Shown: positions 1 to 5,625 of the stretch, piece after piece
How positions within the stretch are numbered: position 1 is the first letter of the stretch
Layout of the letters: every line of letters starts with the position of its first letter
Source: Melioribacteraceae bacterium
GTDB lineage: Bacteria; Bacteroidota; Ignavibacteria; Ignavibacteriales; Melioribacteraceae
Length of the DNA stretch: 5,625 bases
Assembly: GCA_026983755.1 (NCBI GenBank)
Contig: JALSTL010000007.1
Span: forward strand, 1-5,625
Direction of reading: 5' to 3'
Position numbers and translations under genes: made by a program
The notes under the pieces: generated by a model
Told to the model about the DNA's origin: nothing
Seen by the model: only the letters and a program-made list of their open reading frames with translations
The model's database searches: none

Positions 1-24
1 ATTAAAACCCATTGTGAGCGAAGT

Positions 25-622
25 TTAAGTATGGCTAGTTTGAAACATTCCTTTTGTTTTAGTGCTGTAATTTGTATTTATTTTAATTGCTAAAAGCAAT
101 TCGGTATTCTTAGAAACCTTATGTCCGCCGGTTAATCCGATTCCTAATCCAATTAAATAATTCGATGCATCACTAATTGGATTTGCTGCAGATATATGGT
201 ATTCTTTTTCTTTTGTTTCCACATTAAAAAAAATGTTGTAATTGTGTTGGTCAAATGATAAATATGAAACTCCGATTTCACTATTTACATATAAAGATAA
301 AAATTTACTCTCTTTTAATAAATAGTTAGCTCCGAAATACAGCGGAATTAATTTATGGCTATCGGAAAATAGAAGATTTCGGTAATGATCCGAAGCCGTT
401 TTATAATGAACAGTTTCAGCAACCTAAGCACCGTAACCCAAAGCTATGTTATAGTTTAATTTTTTCCCCGAATTGATAATTTAGTTTTCCTATTCCTTGC
501 AAACCGTTTGTTCTTGTCATTGGAGAAATGAGTCCGTAGTTAAATTCAATTGAATAATTATTTTTAGCCTGACTGGAAGGTACAATTAATAAAAAAATTA
601 CCGAGGCTATAATTTTTTTCAT
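25..622 (-). pseudogene. Broken outer-membrane beta-barrel protein gene
   Basis: No named family is recognised. The gene starts at ATG 620-622 and encodes a good signal peptide (MKKIIASVIFLLIVPSSQA) followed by alternating polar/hydrophobic strands typical of a small outer-membrane beta-barrel. This first frame runs 57 codons and hits TAA at 449-451. The second frame continues the barrel-like protein from about 468 down to the stop at 25-27, but is interrupted by TAG at 424-426. Removing one G from the run at 466-469 joins the frames smoothly (reading ...NYQFGKKLNYNIALGYGA), so a single-base insertion there is the likely lesion. The repaired product would be about 198 residues, with strands such as LIPLYFGANYLL and YLIGLGIGLTGG. 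Reading on past the final TAA gives TSLTMGFN, which also looks like a terminal beta-strand, so that stop may be a third lesion and the gene may run off the left edge. Assembly or sequencing error is the alternative to true decay. Confidence 0.72.
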
Positions 623-668
623 TTTAAGCTCTCTGTTATGAGAGAAAATAGTATTGTATCTGTAAATT

Positions 669-674
669 ATTATA
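669..674 (-). promoter_or_regulatory. Candidate -10 box upstream of the beta-barrel pseudogene
   Basis: The minus strand reads TATAAT here, about 46 nt before the ATG at 620-622. No good -35 box lies at 16-18 nt spacing (a TTGCTT is only 12 nt upstream), and the Bacteroidota-type TTTG/TAnnTTTG pair is not found at correct spacing. In such AT-rich DNA the match could be chance. It does fit the idea that the barrel gene was transcribed on its own, downstream of the hairpin at 741-772. Apart from this box and that hairpin, the intergenic region 623-790 shows nothing I can name. Confidence 0.25.
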
Positions 675-740
675 TTTTTTATCTTGAAGCAATACAGAAA
701 AAAAATGACCCAAAGTTAGTTCCGGAAGAATGTTAAAACC

Positions 741-772
741 GTTACACTAAAACAATTTAGCTTTAGTGTAAC
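741..772 (-). terminator. Hairpin with perfect 11-bp stem, probable operon terminator
   Basis: The arms at 741-751 (GTTACACTAAA) and 762-772 are perfect reverse complements with a 10-nt loop. The hairpin begins 18 nt after the stop codon of the nucleotidyltransferase gene. On the minus strand the stem is followed by GGTTTTAAC, so the U-tract is short and termination may be weak or factor-assisted. The position between the last intact gene and the separate barrel gene supports a terminator role. Confidence 0.55.
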
Positions 773-790
773 CTGCACACTGAGGTAAAA

Positions 791-2293
791 TTAAATATCT
801 TCAATGGCATCAATACCTTCGGGCATTGGCAAAAAGAATCTGATTGGTAAAACCTTGCCGTTTTTACGAACAAGTTTGTTTACTTTCTTTTTAATTAAAA
901 TACTATGCTCAATAAACAAATCGTCGTCAATAACCGAACCGAAAACATAACTGGTTCCTTTAATAACAACATTCTTTCCAATTCTTAAAGGATGTTCATC
1001 GCTTCCGGTCATATTTACGCTAGATTCGATTAAAGAATTTTTGCCGATGATAATATTTCCTTTAATTATATCGCCCCATAAAATTTCAACATTATCTTTT
1101 AAAATTAATTTTTGATTTGGAAAGCAAGATAGAAAAGCATTTGCCCCCACGGTGTTGTTTTCACCGAAAATCACATTTCCATCTACAAAAACATTTTTTC
1201 TTAATTTCAAATTATAATTAAGTTTTGCGCCTTTACCTATATGAACACCTTTCCCGATTTTTATATCGAGAGGTTTTCCTTTTTTATCCATTACGATTAT
1301 TTGTTTAATAACATCATCGGCAATAAAAAAATCATCGGGGTCATCAATTCTGATAATATCTTTAAGACTTTCATAAACATTTTTTCTGGCAATAGCATCC
1401 ATTTCTTTTAATACGGATTTATTATTAAAACCCATAATAACGTGTTGTTGTTTTGCACTTACGGCTGCAACTGTTAAGCCGTTTTTATTAAAAAGTGCAA
1501 TTAAATCCGTAATATAAATTTCACCTTGAGCGTTATTGCTTTTAATTTTTTTAATTTGTTCAACCAAGTATTTATATTTAAATGCAAATACACCGGAGTT
1601 AAATTCATTATTGTTTAATAATTCTTCTTTGGTAAAAGAATAATTTTTACCGTTAAATTTTCTTGTAATAGGTTTATTGGCATCAATATTTAATATATCT
1701 TTATGTTCAATAATTTCAATTACTTTGCCTTTATCTTTGCCGGATGAATTTCCGCTATCGTCTTTACTTTTTACTCTGACAATTCTACCGTAACTATTTA
1801 AATTCGGGTCTCCTTCATACATTCCTGTAAGAACCATCATATCAGCTTTTGATTTTTTAAAAGCTCGTTTAAACATTTTAATTGTTTTATCATTAATAAG
1901 TCCCATATCACCCGGAAGAACATAAACAATTCCGTTATAGTTTTTGGGTATTTTTTCCAACGCAATTTGTACGGCATGTCCGGTACCGTGTTGAACTTCT
2001 TGAAATGCAAAAAGGGTATTATTATGTTTTCCAATAACCTGTATAACATCTTCTGCTTTAATTCCGGTTACTATAATTGTATTTAAATTTTTAAGTCCGG
2101 CTTTACAAGCTTCGTAAACACGTTCTACCGTAGGTTTCCCCCAAATTTTATGAAGCATTTTGGATTTTTGGGATTTGATTCTTTTTCCGTGTCCGGCAGC
2201 TAAAATAATAGCTGTTTCCGGTTTCTTTGTATTAAATTTTGAAGAATAGTTTTTTATTATTTTATTAATTGTTGCCTTTCTGTTAGCGGACAT
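791..2293 (-). CDS. GlmU-like sugar-phosphate nucleotidyltransferase with beta-helix tail
   Basis: A 500-residue protein predicted to join a nucleotide to a sugar-1-phosphate, releasing pyrophosphate, in the cytoplasm. The N-terminal domain (about 27-300) carries the signature LAAGHGKR at 31-38 with K45-M-L-H48, the uridine-binding QHGTGHAV at 101-108, LPGD with the likely metal ligand D129, YGR 168-170, IEHKD 195-199, NSG 232-234 and GFNN with N290, matching the metal- and sugar-binding positions of GlmU. Residues about 345-450 are hexapeptide repeats (left-handed beta-helix), but the GlmU acetyltransferase motif with its catalytic His (GAGTITCNYDG type) is absent. UTP with GlcNAc-1-P is the best substrate guess from the GTGHAV and EHKD motifs, but other sugars are possible. 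The start is supported by GGAG at 2299-2302, 5 nt before the ATG. An 85-nt gap separates it from the TPR gene. It is not called glmU because the second activity is not visible. Confidence 0.85.
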   Translation of the reverse strand: MSANRKATINKIIKNYSSKFNTKKPETAIILAAGHGKRIKSQKSKMLHKIWGKPTVERVYEACKAGLKNLNTIIVTGIKAEDVIQVIGKHNNTLFAFQEVQHGTGHAVQIALEKIPKNYNGIVYVLPGDMGLINDKTIKMFKRAFKKSKADMMVLTGMYEGDPNLNSYGRIVRVKSKDDSGNSSGKDKGKVIEIIEHKDILNIDANKPITRKFNGKNYSFTKEELLNNNEFNSGVFAFKYKYLVEQIKKIKSNNAQGEIYITDLIALFNKNGLTVAAVSAKQQHVIMGFNNKSVLKEMDAIARKNVYESLKDIIRIDDPDDFFIADDVIKQIIVMDKKGKPLDIKIGKGVHIGKGAKLNYNLKLRKNVFVDGNVIFGENNTVGANAFLSCFPNQKLILKDNVEILWGDIIKGNIIIGKNSLIESSVNMTGSDEHPLRIGKNVVIKGTSYVFGSVIDDDLFIEHSILIKKKVNKLVRKNGKVLPIRFFLPMPEGIDAIEDI

Positions 2294-2378
2294 AAAAACT
2301 CCGTATTTTAAATTATTTAATTTTTAAGAAAAATTATTTGATAGGTAAATAAAAAGGATAAAACAAGACATTCCAAGT

Positions 2379-2981
2379 TTAATTTTTAGTACTTAATAAA
2401 TTATTTAATTCGGAAATTCTTTTTTCGTACTTTTCAGCTTTTTGCGGTTGAATGTTTTTTAATTTTTGATATATCTCTATTGCTTCATTATAATTACCTT
2501 GCGAGCTGTATATTTCGGCAAGTGTTTCGGTAATAATTGTTCCTTCAGGTAATATTGTTTTTTGATCGTTTTGATTTTCCAAAGGGTTTTCACTTGAAGG
2601 CAACAAGTTATTTTCTTCATCGGATTCCGATAATGTTTCGTTAAGTACTTTGTTAACCGTATCGTCAAAATTATTGCCTAATTCTTTAATCTTCTTTTTA
2701 ATTTGTTCTATTTCATTTGTATAATATTTATAAGTTTCTTCACAATCCAATAAATTATGTGCTTTGGATAGCATTAATTTTGCTTTTTCAAATTCTTCGT
2801 TATGAGCCAAAGCAAGTGCCAATAAATAATGTGGAGTTGGATAATAAGGGAAATTATCAATGGCTTTATTGAGTAAATCAATAGCTTCGGCAATGTTATT
2901 ATCAGCCAATTCTTTAGCGGCTTTGTAAACAATAAGTGGAGAATTATTGTTAAATTCAAACACGAAAGCAAATTTATCCAT
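2379..2981 (-). CDS. Cytoplasmic tetratricopeptide-repeat protein
   Basis: A 200-residue protein without signal peptide or membrane segment, so probably cytoplasmic. Residues about 17-77 form two TPR-like helical pairs (AAKELADNNIAEAIDLLNKA, then YLLALALAHNEEFEKAKLML). A charged, possibly coiled-coil helix follows at 82-103, then a linker rich in Glu, Asn, Ser and Asp (about 105-140), then a clear TPR at about 151-180 (LAEIYSSQGNYNEAIEIYQK) and a final charged helix. This C-terminal TPR resembles one found in many small Bacteroidota/Chlorobiota proteins. TPRs bind other proteins; the partner is unknown. The gene starts 14 nt after the glycosyltransferase stop, and its weak ribosome site (AAAAGG) overlaps that stop, implying co-transcription and perhaps coupled translation. 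A role assisting the glycosyltransferase is inference from this adjacency only. Confidence 0.8.
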   Translation of the reverse strand: MDKFAFVFEFNNNSPLIVYKAAKELADNNIAEAIDLLNKAIDNFPYYPTPHYLLALALAHNEEFEKAKLMLSKAHNLLDCEETYKYYTNEIEQIKKKIKELGNNFDDTVNKVLNETLSESDEENNLLPSSENPLENQNDQKTILPEGTIITETLAEIYSSQGNYNEAIEIYQKLKNIQPQKAEKYEKRISELNNLLSTKN

Positions 2982-2995
2982 TTTGTAAAAACCTT

Positions 2996-4462
2996 TTAAT
3001 TTGATCTATGAATATATGAATGTTTTACCGAAAGAGCGGCAACCATTGCGAAACCGAAAAAGAACATAAGTTGAAAAGGTAAAGCGGCTAATTCCATAAA
3101 ATATATTGAAGCTATTACGCCTATTAAGCAATAAAGAGCTAAAATAATTTCAACAAGAATTGTAGTATCCAATTTATTATTATTTAAATAATTGGATTTT
3201 GTGTGAAACGAATCCGACTTTTTAACAATTTTAAATTTAGGAGTTCTAATAAATTCACTTTTTCTATTTAAAAGTCCTTCTATAACCGCTTTGGAATTAT
3301 TAACTGCAAATCCCATACTTCCGGCCATAAAAATAGGAAACAGGGCAATTTTTTTCCGCCAATCGGTATAAACATCTTTTTGAGCATAAAGATAAAATAG
3401 AAAAGAACTAATAAAAGCCAAAACAAAAACCGACATTAAATTAAAGAAGAAATTATAAGGTCCGCTATTCTTAATAAATATTAAAGGTACATTTAAAATG
3501 CCGGCAATTAAAATAAAAGGAAACACAATATTATTTGTTAAATGGAAAGTTGATTGCAACTTAATGCGCAAAGGAATATTAGCTTTCCAAACCTTAGGTA
3601 AAAGTTTCCTGGCGGTTTCTATGGCACCTTTGGTCCATCTGTATTGCTGAGCTTTTAGTGCGTTCATTTCAGATGGCAATTCTGCGGGAGTTGTAAAATC
3701 TTTCAGATAAACAAATTTCCAACCTTTTAATTGTGCGCGATAACTTAAATCCAAGTCTTCCGTAATAGTATCGTCGTGCCAATTGCCTGCATCTTCTATA
3801 CATTCTTTACGCCACACTCCACCGGTGCCGTTAAAATTTATAAAAAAGCCTGCTCTATTTCTTACAGGTTGTTCCATAACAAAATGACCGTTCAATGCCA
3901 AAGCTTGAATTCTGGTAAGTAAAGAATAATCTTCATTTAAATGTTCCCAGCGTGATTGTACCATACCGATTTTAGGATTTGTAAAATATTTCAAGGTTTT
4001 TTTTAAAAATTCGGAAGACGGAACAAAATCTGCATCAAAAATTGCAATTAATTCTCCCTTGGCTGTTTTCAATCCTTCTTTTAATGCCCCTGCTTTAAAA
4101 CCGATTCTATTTTTTCTTCGGATTTGTTTAATATCAAAACCTTCTGCCTGTTTTTGTTTTACCAGATTGGAAACAATTTCAACTGTTTCATCCGTAGAAT
4201 CATCCAAAACTTGTATTTCCAATTTGTCTTTTGGATAATCAATTCTGCAAACCGAGTCAATTAATCTTTCGGCTACGTATTTTTCGTTATAAAGAGGTAA
4301 TTGAATTGTTACCGTTTTATCAAGGTTTATATTTTTTGCTACCGGTACTTTATGAATATATTTTTTATGATAGAATAACATTACCAATCCGTGCATTGCA
4401 AAAAATAGTAAAACCATCATTGTAAGTATATATGTTATTAAAATAATTTCGTCAATTAACAT
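2996..4462 (-). CDS. Membrane family-2 glycosyltransferase, cellulose synthase/CslA-like
   Basis: A 488-residue inner-membrane enzyme predicted to transfer or polymerise sugars from a nucleotide-sugar donor. One N-terminal membrane helix (about 5-30) precedes a cytoplasmic GT-A domain with PLYNE 56-60, the donor-binding DDS 87-89, the metal-binding DAD 143-145, the catalytic-base motif TED 234-236 and QQYRW 272-276. This D, DxD, TED, QxxRW set is the signature of processive GT2 enzymes such as cellulose, mannan and hyaluronan synthases. About five hydrophobic segments follow (roughly 308-330, 337-360, 372-388, 432-453, 455-478). FIRTPKF at 404-410 is typical of the CslA-like bacterial group. 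There is no PilZ domain, so no direct c-di-GMP control is visible. AAAGG at 4468-4472, 5 nt before the ATG, supports the start. Polymer and donor (UDP-Glc, UDP-GlcNAc or GDP-Man) cannot be decided from sequence; no BcsB-like partner or export gene lies in the window. Confidence 0.9.
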   Translation of the reverse strand: MLIDEIILITYILTMMVLLFFAMHGLVMLFYHKKYIHKVPVAKNINLDKTVTIQLPLYNEKYVAERLIDSVCRIDYPKDKLEIQVLDDSTDETVEIVSNLVKQKQAEGFDIKQIRRKNRIGFKAGALKEGLKTAKGELIAIFDADFVPSSEFLKKTLKYFTNPKIGMVQSRWEHLNEDYSLLTRIQALALNGHFVMEQPVRNRAGFFINFNGTGGVWRKECIEDAGNWHDDTITEDLDLSYRAQLKGWKFVYLKDFTTPAELPSEMNALKAQQYRWTKGAIETARKLLPKVWKANIPLRIKLQSTFHLTNNIVFPFILIAGILNVPLIFIKNSGPYNFFFNLMSVFVLAFISSFLFYLYAQKDVYTDWRKKIALFPIFMAGSMGFAVNNSKAVIEGLLNRKSEFIRTPKFKIVKKSDSFHTKSNYLNNNKLDTTILVEIILALYCLIGVIASIYFMELAALPFQLMFFFGFAMVAALSVKHSYIHRSN

Positions 4463-4480
4463 AAGTGCCTTTAAAGTTGT

Positions 4481-4492
4481 TTATAATTATAA
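4481..4492 (-). promoter_or_regulatory. Candidate -10 box within a 12-bp palindrome before the glycosyltransferase
   Basis: The perfect palindrome TTATAATTATAA contains a minus-strand TATAAT at 4486-4491, ending 23 nt before the glycosyltransferase ATG. No convincing -35 element lies at normal spacing. The 131-nt gap (4463-4593) after lptE is the second-longest intergenic region here and lacks a clear terminator hairpin, so the three downstream genes may have their own promoter, read-through from lptE, or both. In such AT-rich sequence chance is a real alternative. Confidence 0.28.
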
Positions 4493-4593
4493 CGTATTAC
4501 AAAATATACTAAATTTTCATCAAAATAATTTTAACATTAAAAATAAAAATTTAATATAATATTGCCACATTTCAAATTAAGAAAATAAAAGGT

Positions 4594-5184
4594 TTACCAA
4601 TTGGAAACTACACCAAGTAAAATATCTTCCGTAATTTTATCAATTGCAGTTTTTATTGCATTTTTTCTTTTGGAAAAAATATCGCCGGTGTTATTATAAT
4701 CTCCGTAATTGGAAAAAGTTTTATTAAAAACCGTTTTTTTCATAATTAAATCTTTATAAACTACATGAACATTTAAAGTAATTCTACGTGCCGAAACATT
4801 TTCGCCGCCTTCAATAACCGCAGGAGAATCGGATATTGAAGTTATTGTGCAATTTAATAAAGCATCCGGATTGGATTTATCGGTAACTTGAAGAGAGTTA
4901 TCACTTATGAATTGGTCTATTAATGTTCTGGTAAAATCATCTGCAAGGTTTGGCTCTCCGGAACCGCTTCTATCAATACAATATGGAATTGATATTGTTT
5001 TTAAATGTTTGGGAACGGAAGAGCCTGTAAATGAATAGGAACAACTAAATAATGTTAAAATTGAAAAAGTAAACAAAAATAGATATGCCGGATACCGAAT
5101 GCCATACATTAAAACTGTGAGTTGGCTTGATGCTCGATACTTGATACTCGATACTTGATTCCGAATTTTTAATTTTCTGTTCAT
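4594..5184 (-). CDS. lptE: LptE-family outer-membrane lipoprotein
   Basis: A 196-residue lipoprotein of the type found in Bacteroidota. In the known family, LptE plugs and stabilises the LptD barrel that inserts lipopolysaccharide into the outer leaflet of the outer membrane. A hydrophobic stretch (YLFLFTFSILTLF, 34-46) leads to lipobox LFSC, with lipidated C48. The mature part begins SYSFTGSSVPKHLKTISIPY, then LADDFTRTLIDQF (about 80-92) and the strand/turn region ending FSNYGDY (147-153), matching Bacteroidota LptE. The N-terminus is odd: residues 9-34 are largely encoded by heptamer repeats, making an n-region of about 33 residues. No clear Shine-Dalgarno precedes ATG 5182-5184. The internal ATG at 5107-5109 (Met26) would give a normal 22-residue signal peptide but also lacks a ribosome site. 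The regulator gene ends 76 nt upstream, an order (Fis regulator then lptE) common in Bacteroidota. LptD is not in the window. Confidence 0.83.
   Translation of the reverse strand: MNRKLKIRNQVSSIKYRASSQLTVLMYGIRYPAYLFLFTFSILTLFSCSYSFTGSSVPKHLKTISIPYCIDRSGSGEPNLADDFTRTLIDQFISDNSLQVTDKSNPDALLNCTITSISDSPAVIEGGENVSARRITLNVHVVYKDLIMKKTVFNKTFSNYGDYNNTGDIFSKRKNAIKTAIDKITEDILLGVVSNW
5083..5103 (-). repeat. Short heptamer array, three GGYATHY units, inside lptE
   Basis: The minus strand reads GGCATTC, GGTATCC, GGCATAT in succession, three imperfect 7-nt units encoding residues 28-34 (GIRYPAY). Rotated, the units read ATTCGGT and ATCCGGC, close to the ATCRAGY units of the neighbouring array at 5125-5159, so both may be parts of one degenerate repeat. 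With three units chance cannot be excluded. Confidence 0.45.
5125..5159 (-). repeat. Heptamer minisatellite, five ATCRAGY units, inside lptE
   Basis: On the minus strand five 7-nt units follow without interruption: ATCAAGT, ATCGAGT, ATCAAGT, ATCGAGC, ATCAAGC. They can equally be read as a 14-bp tandem repeat in 2.4 copies. They encode residues 9-20 of the LptE reading frame (VSSIKYRASS region). Since 7 is not a multiple of 3, gain or loss of one unit would shift the lptE frame. Confidence 0.85.
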
Positions 5185-5260
5185 AATAGTTTGTTTTTTT
5201 CTATACTTTTATCTATCCCTAATTTTTTCCTTTTAGTCTCTATTCTTTTATTTTAACTAT

Positions 5261-5625
5261 TTACAAATCATATTCCTTAATTTTTCTATAAAGAGTTCTT
5301 TCGCTTAATCCAAGTAATTGTGCAGCTTTGCGTTTGTTGTTTTTAGTGAATATCAAAGCATTTTTTATCGCTTCTTTTTCAAGAATATCAATGGGAACTA
5401 TTTCGTCAACTTGTAAGCCGGATGAAGTTTTTTCTGTTTCCCTATAGCTTTTGTATGCAAATTCTTTTAATTCATTCAAATCTTTTTTTATTTCTATTAA
5501 CGCACTTAAAATCATTTCTCCGTTTAACGAATCTTTATTTTGTTCCATGTGGACGGGTAAGTTTCTAACTTCTTCTTTGGGGTAATAAGGTGTTAGTAAA
5601 CTTCTGAAAATATTAACATCCAAAA
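5261..5625 (-). CDS. Sigma-54-type (NtrC-like) regulator, C-terminal part only
   Basis: Only about the last 120 residues are present; the frame is open to the right edge and the first visible codon at 5621-5623 is an internal Leu (TTG), so the true start lies outside. The final 44 residues (PIDILEKEAIKNAL...KEYDL) are a Fis-type DNA-binding domain, with the helix-turn-helix at KRKAAQLLGLSERTLYRKIK. Before it lies a polar linker with NLPVHMEQNK and a helical stretch (EMILSALIEIKKDLNELKEF) like the segment linking the AAA+ domain to the DNA-binding domain in Bacteroidota NtrC-like regulators found just upstream of lptE. The AAA+ domain with its GAFTGA loop, needed to prove sigma-54 contact, is not in the window. 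Bases 5185-5260 between this gene and lptE show no clear hairpin or promoter. Confidence 0.82.
   Translation of the reverse strand, partial: LDVNIFRSLLTPYYPKEEVRNLPVHMEQNKDSLNGEMILSALIEIKKDLNELKEFAYKSYRETEKTSSGLQVDEIVPIDILEKEAIKNALIFTKNNKRKAAQLLGLSERTLYRKIKEYDL

Noticed and set aside
25..222. Separate 65-residue gene starting with GTG at 220-222
   Set aside because: The frame is open well upstream of this codon to 423 and continues the beta-barrel sequence, so this is the tail of the broken gene and not an independent protein.
630..645. Small inverted repeat (TCTCT...AGAGA) just before the barrel ATG
   Set aside because: A five-base stem with a six-base loop is too short to separate from chance and the gene is broken.
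1837..2049. Short minus-strand ORF inside the nucleotidyltransferase gene
   Set aside because: Out-of-frame shadow of a well-supported domain with conserved motifs; no ribosome site or recognisable protein features.
2294..2378. Promoter before the nucleotidyltransferase gene (TTGTTT, 17 nt, TATCAA)
   Set aside because: Only 3/6 and 4/6 matches to the consensus boxes; not supportable in AT-rich DNA.
2477..2971. Two short minus-strand ORFs (2477-2668 and 2774-2971) within the TPR gene
   Set aside because: They overlap the TPR frame and have the composition expected of shifted AT-rich codons; no domain recognised.
4231..4425. 64-residue ORF on the plus strand
   Set aside because: Antisense to the N-terminal region of the glycosyltransferase; no supporting motif or signal.
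1..5625. CRISPR array, tRNA or rRNA gene, insertion sequence or phage genes
   Set aside because: No spaced direct repeats, RNA gene signatures, transposase motifs or phage proteins were seen; the only repeats are the short heptamers in lptE.

Overview
This is a strongly AT-rich window in which every supported gene lies on the minus strand, so transcription runs from high to low coordinates. The gene content points to the Bacteroidota/Chlorobiota/Ignavibacteriota branch. The main signs are an LptE-family lipoprotein of the Bacteroidota type directly behind a Fis-type (NtrC-like) regulator, a TPR protein with a C-terminal TPR of a kind common in that group, and a CslA/cellulose-synthase-like GT2 enzyme. 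Assignment to Ignavibacteria in particular is inference from general knowledge, not proven by the sequence.

Layout in transcription order: (1) the C-terminal end of a sigma-54-type regulator with a Fis helix-turn-helix, cut by the right edge (5625-5261); (2) an LptE-like outer-membrane lipoprotein (5184-4594), whose signal-peptide coding region contains a heptamer minisatellite; (3) a membrane-embedded processive family-2 glycosyltransferase (4462-2996); (4) a small cytoplasmic TPR protein starting 14 nt after it (2981-2379); (5) a GlmU-like sugar nucleotidyltransferase with a left-handed beta-helix tail but no recognisable acetyltransferase site (2293-791); (6) an 11-bp-stem hairpin that probably ends this transcript (772-741); (7) a broken outer-membrane beta-barrel gene (622-25) with a frameshift and at least one internal stop.

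The intact genes fit a cell-envelope theme. The nucleotidyltransferase could supply an activated sugar, the GT2 enzyme could polymerise or transfer it at the inner membrane, the TPR protein could act as a cytoplasmic partner, and LptE acts in lipopolysaccharide insertion at the outer membrane. The joint pathway is inferred from adjacency; no polysaccharide export or c-di-GMP-sensing component is visible here. I do not see a clearly new defence or mobile system. The most unusual sequence features are the heptamer repeats inside the lptE signal peptide and the decayed beta-barrel gene.
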